Shown: piece after piece, positions 35,690 to 47,321 of the stretch
How positions within the stretch are numbered: the stretch's first letter is position 1
How the letters are laid out: each line of letters starts with the position of its first letter
Assembly: GCA_027924645.1 (NCBI GenBank)
Contig: BSBN01000213.1
Location: 38,008,501-38,072,500, forward strand
Direction of reading: 5' to 3'
DNA: 64,000 nt
Source: Cunninghamia lanceolata
Taxonomy: Eukaryota > Streptophyta > Pinopsida > Cupressales > Cupressaceae
Made by a program: the position numbers and the translations under genes
The notes under the pieces: model-generated
Told to the model about the DNA's origin: nothing
Databases searched by the model: none
Seen by the model: the letters and a program-made list of their open reading frames with translations, nothing else

Positions 35690-35707
35690 TGGCGACTCCG
35701 CTGGGGA
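35690..35707 (+). promoter_or_regulatory. Primer binding site of element F, echoed twice in the leader
   Basis: TGGCGACTCCGCTGGGGA starts five bases after the LTR, the normal spot for a tRNA primer. It resembles the arginine-tRNA type I recall for Ogre/Tat elements. Partial copies occur at 35782-35794 (ACTCCGCTGGGGA) and 35846-35856 (TGGCGACTCCG), before the gag ATG at 35890. Confidence 0.75.
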
Positions 35708-35889
35708 GTGAGAAGTAAAAGTGCTATCTAATCATCTCCAGTAATATATATGTGACCCATCTGAGTCAGCAACAGTAATCTACTCCGCTGGGGACCCTTG
35801 TGAAAGAACCCTGGTTTTCAGAAGAAAACAGTTCCTAGAAATAGGTGGCGACTCCGAAGTAATCTCCCAACCGGTCACAGTAAAATTAT

Positions 35890-38800
35890 ATGCAGGGGAG
35901 AAGATCCCAACAAAATCCTCTATTTGAAGAGTTACCATTAACAAAAAGAATGATGTATAGAAGAAAGGGAACTGTCTCAGCTAGTCATGAGAGCTCCCCC
36001 AGAAAAAGTGATGAGGTACAAGATAACCCTAGGCCATCAGGACAGCATGCTCCTTATTTTTCAAGTGCAGAAGCTGATATCCAAGGTGCATATGAGAGGC
36101 AACAGGGTGGTAGTATGAGAATGAGGTCAGAGGTGTTCCAAGAACGCCCTTTTCTAGACCCAAGTGAAAGGTTTGAAGAGGCAGAGTCTCTAAGGGATGA
36201 TGAAGATGATGACCCAAATGGTATGAGACCATCTACCTCCAGACCTAAGGATGAACAGCTAGCTGAAGAAATCAAAAGTCTAAGAGCAGAACTAGAATAC
36301 CTACAAGCCATGAAAATCAGAGATGATATACAGCAGAAAGTGCAAGCCTTGAGAACTGCCCAAAATAATTCAGTTCCTACCCTAGAGAATGCAAATATGC
36401 AAAGACATCAGCAAAGATATGAAATGCAGCATCAGCATCATGATGACAGACAATATGTGAATGATGCTAGGATACCACTGAACCATGCAGGAAACTAGAA
36501 TGCAAACAGACATGTTAATGTTAATCAGCCAAACAGACAGCCCATGCAGCTAGATAGATTCAGGCAGCTGGTGTTTGATGGTATTCCTGGGTATCCTAAC
36601 CCCATTGACAAGCATCTGAGGCTGCAAGTGCCTAAGTTTTCAGGAAATAATACAGTGTCAGGAGAAGATCATCTAAAGGCCTTCCAAAATGTCATGGATA
36701 ATTTTGAGGTTGAGCATGAGGACGTTTTCATGAAGTCATTCATGCAATCCTTAATAGATGAGGCAAGAGAATGGTATAAGAATCTACCTGACCGGAGCAT
36801 ATCATCATGGGATGATTTTAAGAGGATGTTCAAGGAGCAATATGGTGATAAAACTGACCCTAGCTTCTTTGTAAATGAGTTCACCAGCATCACCAAAGGG
36901 TCAAATGAGCAGGTTGCAGACTTTAATGCAAGATTTACTAAAGTGTTGAACAAATTGCCACATCATATGAGGCCAAATGAACCAATGTGCATAATTTTGT
37001 ACATCAATGCCTTTGATGCAAAGACTGCATATGGACTAAGAGATAAAGGTCCTGCCACTCTCAGGGATGCTTTCAGAATTGCAGTAAATATTGAAAACAA
37101 TAGGAAAGCATCAGGCAAGACAAATAGAAGGGATGATGTAAAAATTCTGCAGAATCCAAATAAGCCTCAGAACACTCAAGGTAGTACATCTGCTCCTGAA
37201 GATAAGATAGACAAACTGGCAAATGTTGTTAAGGACCTGAGCTATAGATTAGCTAGAAGTGAAAAAGGGATGGGTCCTGATAGGCAAGTCTATCAAAGGC
37301 AGGAAAAGAGGCCATCATTACATGATATGCCTTATAACACCAATTGGCATGATGGTAAGCCTGTATATCCACGTAACAACACAAATCAGAGGGCTCAACA
37401 TGTCAAGGAAACTCCTGATCCCCTAAAGAAAACTATAAATATTGCTGATGATGCTCCGTGGTGTATAATTTGTCAGATGCCACATTCACAGTCACAGTGC
37501 ATGATTGCCCAATCTTTGTATGATAATGCTACATCCTGTAATGAATGCAATGAGCCACATCATGTGCAGGATGATGATGTTAACATGATGTCCGTGGGCA
37601 ATGGATACACTCTGTATGATGCTGATGACAATACAGATCATCAGGTTCAGGTCTGCCAACAGTCCCCATATGATGAAGATAATGAAGATAACTATGTGTA
37701 TGCTCAGAACTCACACAATTTTCTGAGTAGCTTACACCGACCTTCTGATGAGGAAATCAGAGCCTTCACAGCTGCAGCAGTTGCTCAGGTCAAAAGCAAC
37801 TACAATCTCAGAGGTAGAAATCAGGTTGGCAGCCCACATCAGCCAGAGGATATTTCTGCAGGTCAGCTGATGCATGGTCATAAAGGAACTGAACCACAAA
37901 AGAGGCAGTGGGTAAATAATAAACAGAACTTTAGATACAGAGCAGGTCATGAATCTCAAGGACCAGAAAACAAAACCCCTCAGGCTGAAGATCAAACTAG
38001 AGGTTCCCAAGACAAGAATGATGATCAGGGAACTATGAAAGTGAAAACTAAATCAGCTCAGGATAAAAGCAAGATTGTGGAGCAGGCTACAACTGTTGTA
38101 CAAAACTATGCTCCATTTGATATAGCCCAGATCCTCTCTCAGGTAAAGGTCTCTGTTCCACTTATGGAACTCATGAGAGTGGAAGAGATCAAGAATAGGA
38201 CAATATCCCTAATCTCAGGGGTACCTTTTCAAGCTAAGCAAGATGATCAGACCCAGGGTGAGAAACAGGTCATGTGCAACGAAGAAGATGAGACTCCTGA
38301 AGTCTATTTAGGAATGACCATGACAAAGTGTCCTTCACAGGTGGAACCATTTTATGTTTCCCTGGTTATAAATGGTAAAATAATTAGAAATTGTATGCTT
38401 GACTCTGGAGCATCCACAAATTTCATGCCTTTGGCTATCATGCAACAAACTGGATTAAAAATTGACAAGGCATGTGGGAAGTGTTATGCTATGGATGCCA
38501 GAGAGGTACCAGTTATTGGAATCATGAAGGATGTAGATTTCAAACTGGCAGCATTTCCTGAAAAGAAATATAAGATGAATATAACAGTGGTTGACATCAA
38601 GCCACAATATGGTATGTTGCTGTCAAGAAGATGGGCAGCACTAATAGGTGGAAGTATGCAGCTGGACCTATCATATGCCATGATTCCAATGAATGGCAGG
38701 GATGTCAAGCTAAGCAGAGAGCAAAGATCATCAGAGACAGTGGAAGACCAAGAAGCAAATGAACAGGTATGCTTTGTAGACACTGACTGTGATAACTTCA

Positions 38801-41800
38801 AGGTTGTCTCAGATGATACAGAAGATGAAAAGAAAAATGCCTGTATTGAAGAGCTGGATCAGCAAGGCTTATGGACCATGTTTTTTGATGGAGCTTGTGC
38901 AAAAGAAGGCTCTGGAGCTGGAGTTGTTTTCCTGTCTCCAACTGGTAAGCTCCTCAAATTCTCTTTCTTGCTGAGGTTTGATTGCACAAACAATATTGCA
39001 GAATATGAGGCTTTACTCTTAGGCCTGAATATTGCTCTCAAACATGGAATTAAGATGTTAAGAGTATTTGGGGATTCTGAGCTGATTGTATCCCAAATCA
39101 GAAATAAGTATGCTGCAAAGAATAAAAGACTGAAGCAATACAAGCATGCTGTTTGGGATACTATTGAATTATTTGATGCATTTTCAATTGGCTGGGTAGA
39201 AAGGTCAAAAAATGTTATGGCTGATTTCTTAGCCAATGTTGCAATAAGGCCAGATGACATCACTCTGTCAGGTGTCATAGATGTAGAAGTTAAAATTAGG
39301 CCTGCCATACCAGAAAACATATGCAGTTGGCAAGTTTTTAATGATGATAGGGATTTGCTGAAATTTTTGCACTGCATAGATGAATATGAGAACCAACAGA
39401 TTGATTTCCAAGCTTTTGTAGAAACTGTAGATGGAAAAGAGACTCTTGTGGGAAAAGAGATCATTCAGTTGAAGACTAACAAGATCCCTAGAGGGTTAGT
39501 GGCTTTGGAAAGAGCCTTTGACAGTAGAGACAAAATGGTCACGAAGACATCCCCCACAAATAAGGAGGATTTAGAAGAAATAAATTTGGGGACATCTCAG
39601 GCCCCTCATAAGGTATATATTGGCAAACAGCTCAAACCACACATAAGAAGTATGCTGATTGCATTGCTAAAAAAGTATAAACATGTTTTTGCTTGGTCAT
39701 ATGAGGACCTAAAAGCTTATAGGGAAGACTTATTCCAGCATGAGATCCCACTGAAGCCTGAAGCTAAGCCATTTAGACAGAGGCAAAGGCCTATAAATCC
39801 TACCTTAGCTCCTAAGATGCAAGAAGAACTCAAAAGGCTCAGGGAGGCTGGAATAATTGTGCCAATCAGACATTCAACTTGGGTGTCTAATCTTGTCCCA
39901 GTCAGGAAAAAGAATGGTGATATTAGGTTGTGTGTTGATTTCAGGAACTTGAATGTATCCTCTTTGAAGGATAACTATCCACTGCCTAATATGGAGGCTA
40001 TGTTGCAGAGAGTGACTGGTTGTGAACTCCTATCCATGATGGATGGATTTTCAGGATATAATCAGGTAAAGGTGAAAGAATCAGAACAGTATAAGACTGC
40101 CTTTACCACTCCATGGGGAACATATGTGTATGTTAGAATGTCATTTGGACTAACAAATGCAGGTGCTACATTTCAAAGAGCAATGGATGTTGCTTTTGCA
40201 GGGCTGATTGATTCAATCCTGGCAGTATATCAGGATGACCTGACTGCCTACTCAAAGAAAGAAGAGTAGCATTGTTTGCATCTGGAGCAGATTTTCATAA
40301 GAGCACTAGAATATGGCATTTCTTTAAACCCAAAGAAGTGTGCCTTTGGAGTAGTTGAAGGAAAACTTCTGGGACATATTGTTTCCAAGGATGGAGTCAG
40401 GATAGATCCAGAGAGAGTGGCAGCTATTGACAGGATTCAAATGCCAAAAACTGTGAAAGGAGTTCAATCCTTCTTTGGACAAATAAATTTTGTTAGAAGA
40501 TTTGTTCCTAACTTTGCAGAGATCACAAGGAACATATCCAAGATGATGAAGAAGGATGCAACTGTCAACTGGGAAAGGGAAGCAACAGAATCATTTCAGA
40601 ATATCAAAGAGGCAATAAAGATGGCCCCTGTTCTTAAATCTCCTGATTTTTCTAGGCCATTCCAAGTGTTCTCATTTGCTTCCTTTCATACTGTTGCTGC
40701 ATGTTTGTTACAGAAAAATGAAGATGGTTTTGAACAGCCCATCGCTTTCTTCAGTATGTCCCTGCAGGCCTCTGAGTTGAAGTATGATATTATGGAAAAG
40801 CAGGCATATGCACTTGTTAGAGCCATCAAAAGTTTCAGACCATACCTGGTAGGGTCATATATCATTGCATATGTACCTCATGCTGCAGTCAAAGACATAT
40901 TCACTCAGCAGGAGGTGACTGGAAGAAGGTGCAGATGGATAAACAAACTGCAGGAATTCAACATAGACATACAAGTTACTAAGTTGATAAGGGGACAAGG
41001 ATTAGCCAAGATGATGGCACAATCAAACTTGGAAGCTTGCCAAGTTAATGCAGTCCAAGATGAGAATGTAAGTGTATCAGGATCTGAATGGTACAAGGAT
41101 ATTGTCTATTATTTGCAAAATCTGAATTGTCCTTCCCATTTCAGTGACAATCAAAAGAGGACTCTGAAGCTGCATGCAATCAGGTATGTTGTTGTTCAAG
41201 ATGAGCTGTACTGGAAAAATCCTGATGGTGTGCTGCTGAGATGTGTGGATAAGAACATGGCTAACAATATTTTGATTGACATGCATAAAGGATTGTGTGG
41301 TGGCCATTATACTGCCCAAACAACAGCTCATAAAATTCTCAGGGCAGGATATTGGTGGCCCACTCTCTTTTCAGATGCACAAAAGTTAGTAAGGAAATGT
41401 GACCCTTGCCAGAGATTCTCAGGAAAGCTGAAATATAATGGTGCTCTGCCCCTCAGAACTGTACCTGTGGATGCTCCATTCCAGCAATGGGGAATTGACT
41501 TCATAGGGGAAATTGCAGACAAATCAAGTGGGGGACACAGTTGGATTTTGGTGGCAACTGACTACTTTACCAAATGGATTGAGGCCATTCCAACTAAAAG
41601 AGCTACAAGTAAGGTGGTGATAGACTTCATACTAGAGAACATCATCATCAGGTTTGGAGTACCATTTAAGATTATCACTGATAATGCTATGTGCTTCAGA
41701 TCAGGTGAGTTTGTTGATTTTTGCAACAAATATGGGATAAATCTGTCATATACATCACCATATCACCCACAAGGAAATGGTCAAGCAGAATCAAGCAATA

Positions 41801-42345
41801 AGAGCATCATGAAAATTGTCAAGAGGATACTGGACAAGAACAAGAGAGCTTGGGACTCAAAGTTGAAATTAGCAGTATGGGCTGACAGAGTGACTGTGAA
41901 AAGGGCTATTGGGAAGTCACCTTTTGAGCTAGTGTATGGTGCATCAGCTAGACTGCCCATAAATAATCTCCTACCAGTTTACAGGTTCATTCAGGAAAAT
42001 GATGAGGACATTGAAGATCCCATGACAGAAAGAGTGAATCAGCTGGTTGCATTGGATGAAGATAGAAGGAGAGCCCACCAGATCAATCTCAAAAGACAAC
42101 AGGATATGAAATATTAGTTTGACAGGAGAACTACAAAAAGGAAGTTTCAAGTCAATGATCTGGTGCTTATCTGGAATGCTAAAGATCAGGAAAAGGGTAA
42201 ACATGGTAAATTTCAGCCCTTATGGATGGGCCCATATCAGGTTTGCAATACTCATGGGGAGGATTCTTATTTCCTCCAGGCCCTAGATGGTGAAATTCTG
42301 GAATTGCCTGTGCATGGCCAATTCCTTAAGTTCTATTTTGCATGA
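35890..42345 (+). pseudogene. gag-pol: gag-pol of element F: one frame, three in-frame TAG codons
   Basis: ATG 35890 to TGA 42343-42345 is a single frame of 2,151 codons, broken only by TAG at 36496-36498, 40267-40269 and 42115-42117. Domains in order: basic gag start; gag core (EWYKNLPDRSISSWDDF); an atypical knuckle (CIICQMPHSQSQC) near 37470; protease (LDSGASTNFM) near 38400; archaeal-type RNase H at 38870-39240 with intact acids in FFDGACA, IAEYEAL, FGDSEL and MADFLA; reverse transcriptase at 39770-40260 with YQDD; ordinary RNase H at 40640-41000, lacking three of its four acids; integrase from about 41280 with an HHCC finger, the D-D-35-E triad (GIDF, TDNA, QAES) and a GPY tail near 42230. 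The second TAG falls between YQDD and the thumb region. No frameshift occurs in 6.4 kb. Confidence 0.9.
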
Positions 42346-42489
42346 ATATCTGGTTGCTGTGCACATTTGTAAAATATGTATGTAGTGTAAATGCCTTGTA
42401 TGGCTCGCGTTTTTTGCTTTTTGTCAGGTCTGCCCGGAGATCTGGTTCTCGCTGCAGGTTTTCACCTGCACGTCCCCATTCAGAGCCAC
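42346..42489 (+). other. 3' non-coding region of element F with a hairpin and no clear polypurine tract
   Basis: The last bases before the 3' LTR (CCCCATTCAGAGCCAC) are not purine-rich. A perfect 7-bp stem, TGCAGGT with ACCTGCA around TTTC, sits at 42453-42470, twenty bases before the LTR. Confidence 0.7.
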
Positions 42490-45222
42490 TGTTAGCACTT
42501 ATTTTGACCTGGGGTTGATTTGTCATGATCATGAGGTTTCTTCATCTGAAGCCTTCATCTTCTTGCCCAATTTTTTCTAAGTGTTGGACCTCCTCAGCGT
42601 TTTTCAGCTGCAGCATCATATTTTCCTGAGGAGGAGGTCGTCATCATCATCTTGTCTTCGATGATGATCTTCATCAGCATGTTCTTCGTCGACTTGTTTT
42701 TCTCATCGTCATCATCATATTTCAACTGTCGGGTGATGTTTGCTTATTATCCTGATGATACTGGTGAGCTACAGTGCGCCCTCAGTTGCTTGCGGGGGTG
42801 ATTTTTCAAGTATCCGGTGATCTTCCGAATATCACCTTGCTCAAACATGATGACGATGTTGCCCCGATATCTTGAAGGGGTTATTCTCTAAGTTGTCGAC
42901 CTGACTTGTTTTTTCCTAAGGGTCGTCATCATCATGATATTTCCAGTTATCATCCTGCTGCTTGCGGAGGTCATCATATTTTCTGCCTTCATGATATTTC
43001 GCCGTGGTGATATTTTTATCATCGGGTGATCTTGGTTATGATCATCCTGATTGTGTTGTTGAAGAGTTCTAAGTGCGACCCGATATTCACTAGGGTCATC
43101 ATATTTTGAACGTCAGGATGATCTTGGTCAATATCATCCTGATGATGTTGTATCACTTCTTGTTCGCTGTTTTGTCATCCTGATGATGCTGACATCATCC
43201 GTATATCAGGGTGATATTTTTCTTTCTGCCTATCTGCATCATGATATTTTCGAAGGAAGGGGTGATATTTTCATATCACCCGGATATATGTTTGCTCGAG
43301 CATCATGATGATGCTGATATCAAGGAGATATCCGCCTGCTGGCTTCGCGTGTTATCTACTGGGGGTGATCTTTTCAAGCAGCATCATCATATTCAGTTAT
43401 CGCCCCGATCTTACAGAGGAGCTACAGTGCAACCTGATATTTGAACGTCAGGAGGATATTTCTAAATATCTAGTTGTCTTCCGAATATCATGATGATGTT
43501 AATATGATGATGACATCATCAAGGTCCGCGGGGGTCATATTCCTAACAACTGATCATCTTGAAGAGACCTCCTGATATTTGCAAACATGATGATGACGTC
43601 ATCCGGATATGAGGAGGTGCGCAGTAGGCAGATATGATGATGATGTCAGCAGTATATGATGATGACGTCATCAGGATGTTCATCGGCCAGACTTTTGGAA
43701 TAAGCTCAGCAGGAGGATGTTCCTCCGATGGATCAGGTTGTGCCGATTATCATGAAGGGTATATTTCAAATATCATGATGACGTCAGGGTGATATTTCGA
43801 GCAACAGGATATCATGCTGCTGGAGGATGATGATGATGAGGTCTATACTAGTGTCGTCAGGAGCAAAAGCACCGACATGATATATGCTCATGACCTAGTA
43901 TATAAAGTGTTATTGAGGTCATCGCGGGGTGCATGTGGGATATTGTTATCCTGCATTTTCAAACATCATGATGATGAATCTCGGCGGGAAATCATTGCGA
44001 TTGCAGATTTGATGATCTTCCCAAGGCCGCGGGTTGGTGCGCCATTAATGGCGATTGTTGCAGAGGTATGGGCGATGGCGTGGGTCGATCTTGTACCTGA
44101 CTGAGGGTGTACATCAGTGGACAGGGGCACAGGGCTCGAGAAATCTTCCTGTCTCCTCCCCTACCTACTGCATTCAAGTTTGGGCGCCAATCTGGTTGTG
44201 TTTGAGCGCCATTTTCCTGATACTGTGTATCTGGCGAAATTTTGGTCAACCATGTAATTAATTGCTGAGCACCTACCTGGCTGTTATAAGCAGGTGGTCT
44301 TGCTCATTTGAGAGGTTGTTGAAAGTTGATGATTTTGGCTCTGTAATGCATAACAAGCTGATCTGGTTGCTCTGTACAGCTTACCTGTGAGTTTATGTAT
44401 CTCTTGTTGTTTGTTTTTGGCATGAACCCACTGATTTCACGATTAAACTTATATGAAAAATGCTGTTTGGCATGTGTTGTGTTAATTCTGTCTCCAGTAT
44501 TGCATGTATTCTTCTTCTGAATCTGGATGTTTGGTAATGTTTAGATTCTAGAGCATAGAATTCCTATGTTGACTGTCTGATCTTTTAACTTCTACTCAAG
44601 GGGTAGATTAAACTGTTTTCAGGTTGAACATTGGGAAGAGTATACTGCAGTAGGGATACCATAAGTAGAGATAACCTAACACTTTGTATTGGGAGATACC
44701 TGTAAGGCAGGTATCACACATATCCCCTTGAAATCCAGTTTTAGTTGTTCATGCTGATCATTCACAGGTGTATGTCTACTGACTCCAGGCCCTGGATAGG
44801 CACCAATCATGCTTTGTTCTTGTGTTATAACCATATCTAGCTTTGCATCCACACTTAAACTCCAAAGCAAAATCTAAAACCAACATTAGGACATTAGAGT
44901 TAGTTTAGGATCCTCAGTCCTCTGTCTACAACTGCAAATAGGCCCAAAGCTAGCCCCTTTGCCCTTATCTTTCAGTTTTGGTCTACTTACAGGAGGACTC
45001 ATCTGCTTTTTGTCAACATCCCAGCCTTGCATGCATATCCTCATGGATGTTGAGTAGGGAATACCCCCCTAGGTCTTGCAGAGCCTGAAGAAGAAGAGGA
45101 GATAAAATATAGAGTCTATCTCCTACACTGTTGACCCCCTGGCCCAGAGATCCTGTTGATCACTGATGGCTACCTTGTAGGGAAATCTGGGAATAAGCAT
45201 CCAGTCTGGGAAAAAGTCAACA
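42490..45222 (+). repeat. 3' LTR of element F (2,733 bp)
   Basis: It is a near-identical copy of 32953-35684. It has lost two TGACGTCA sites and gained one C near 45065. It is followed directly by GGGAC at 45223. Confidence 0.95.
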
Positions 45223-45227
45223 GGGAC

Positions 45228-46605
45228 ATCAACAAAATTGATTTTGGTGACATTATTTAACTCTGTAGAAACTATTCCCACATGAGAGCGGAAAATAAGA
45301 AGATAAGGAAAGGGAAGAGTAGTGGTGATGTTACATAGGTAATGAAATAATTGGCAAATTTAAAAATTGACATTTTACTTCATTTAAACACCATATTGGA
45401 TGGACTACAAGCCAATCAGACAACTTCCAAAACCTTTGGCTATTTATTGTCCAAAATGTAGAGACAAACACCCTTTGAGGGAGTGTCCCATGAATCAAAT
45501 TCAATTGTGTGGAATCTATGAAAAGAACCATCCCATAAATGAGTGTAACTTGTTACCTAAAATTATAAGTAGATTGAATAAGGCCTCCCAAGTTGAGGAA
45601 TAATTGAGCCTTATAGGGAAGAAATAATTTGAGGAAGAATTAAAATTTATAGGGTAGAAAAAGTCTAACTTTAGTAAATCAACCAGCATTTGGGATAGTT
45701 TGGACCTAGGCCCCCTTCAAATTGGATACCCAACAAATGGACAGGACCACTGAATGTGCCACCACCAATACGACAATGGGGACCTCCATGGGTCCAAAAA
45801 GAATGGGTCAACCCCTCATGGCCTACTCCTCCATGGGCTCACCAAAACATGAATCAATACCGACAACTTTGGATGCCTCCACAAAATTAGGATAAAGGAG
45901 ATATGTGAATCAACAACAAGCCTTGTTTCTAGGACCATCAAAACAACCTCAAAATACTAATAAAAAGGTAAACTAGCCACAACTACCTGCTCAACTTGTA
46001 GAAAATCCTAAGTAAAAAAGAATACAACAACCAATTTACAATGTGGACCAAAATATAATAGATTTGAGTGTAATTGAGATCAACAAAATAAACTTGCATT
46101 TTGGAAAGACCTTGACATAACCTTCCCCCAACATCTCAAAATATGGGGAAGTACAACATGAAGAGGGAGATATACATGAAGATTCTCTAAAGAAAACATT
46201 TTTTTTTGCTTCCACTACACCAATAACATTTTTAGAATGATTGCAAGAATTAAAATCATTTCTAGAGACCTCCAGAGTGCTTCAGAAAGGCTCACAAGAG
46301 TCTGAATTGGTATGAGAACTTTGGAGAATCAACATAGAAGTGTCATTATTGCAAGCAATCAAAGATATTCTTGAAGTAAATAGGATAATAAAAATGTGTG
46401 CATCGAAACACCAAGAAGAAAGCTACCAAGAAAGATACAAGTAGAGTGGAAAATATCTGATGTGTTATTAGGAAAGATGATACTCCCAAAGTATGGAGAT
46501 CTAGGGAACCCTCTCAATTTAGTAGCAATATGTGGAGTAACATTTTCTAATGTGTTGGTCGACTTAGGAGCCACCATAAATTTTATGATAGTAGACACAA
46601 CATAA
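45228..46605 (+). pseudogene. Zinc-knuckle and protease region of element E
   Basis: The open stretch 45400-45603 carries two Cys/His clusters (CPKCRDKHPLREC and CGIYEKNHPINEC) that look like gag knuckles. The second has lost one cysteine. After about 800 bases of decayed sequence, 46396-46605 codes for a retroviral-type aspartic protease with GVTFSNVLVDLGATINFM. The usual DSGA active-site motif has become DLGA, so activity is unlikely. Many stops separate the parts. It continues the gag broken at 32952 and precedes the reverse transcriptase at 49720. Confidence 0.7.
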
Positions 46606-47321
46606 ACTGTGTCTTTAACTAGAATTCAACCTACATCAACTATGTTGTAGCTAATGGATCAATCAATCACCAAACTAGAAGGGGTTATAGATGATGTTAT
46701 AGTCATGACAGATACCTAGGAGTATCAAGTGGAATTTCTCATCCTCCAAGCATGAAAGAGCAAATCAGGTTATCCCATCATCTTAGGTCAACCTTGGTTA
46801 GCTACAACAACAACTCTTATTGATTGTAGGTTATGAAATATGACAATATCTAATGGACTTAATATGAATGAACTGTATATATGCTCACTTGCTCAACCAT
46901 CCCTACAAGGTGAAAATGAACTCTAGGTAGATGATCCAAATGACTCAGATGACAATAACATATCTACCCTAGCAATAGTTACAATAACAAACACTTCAAG
47001 AAATACCATATATGTGAAGAAGAGAGTAGAAAGGCTCTCTCAAGTACAATACAATAGGATGTCACAATATGGGTTCATAAGTCTCTTAAGGAATCTCTGA
47101 GAGCCTTTGATTGTCCTTTTTTAGAAATAGTTCTATTGAAAACAAACTACCAACATATAGACACATTGCATTTAATACTTCCTCATACTTACCACCTCAA
47201 CACATTGATGAACCCCTATCATGAAGTTAAGTATATTCATCTAGGGACAAAAGAAGTTACGATCTAAACAGGCAAATGGTTAACCATAAATAGTTGGTTA
47301 ACAAATGAATAGGAGGCTTAA

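Larger units (their letters stand above)
32953..45222 (+). mobile_element. Element F: Tat-type Ty3/Gypsy retrotransposon, 12,270 bp, young
   Basis: The LTRs (32953-35684 and 42490-45222) begin TGTTAGCACTT and end GTCAACA. GGGAC flanks both sides (32948-32952 and 45223-45227), a clean 5-bp target duplication inside the gag of element E. My reading finds about twenty LTR differences in 2.73 kb, almost all transitions and several at CpG, plus one one-base length change, so it is the youngest datable insertion here. The interior holds a primer site, a gag-pol frame, a C-terminal integrase tail and a short 3' non-coding region. A second, archaeal-type RNase H places it near the Tat/Ogre group. Confidence 0.95.
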
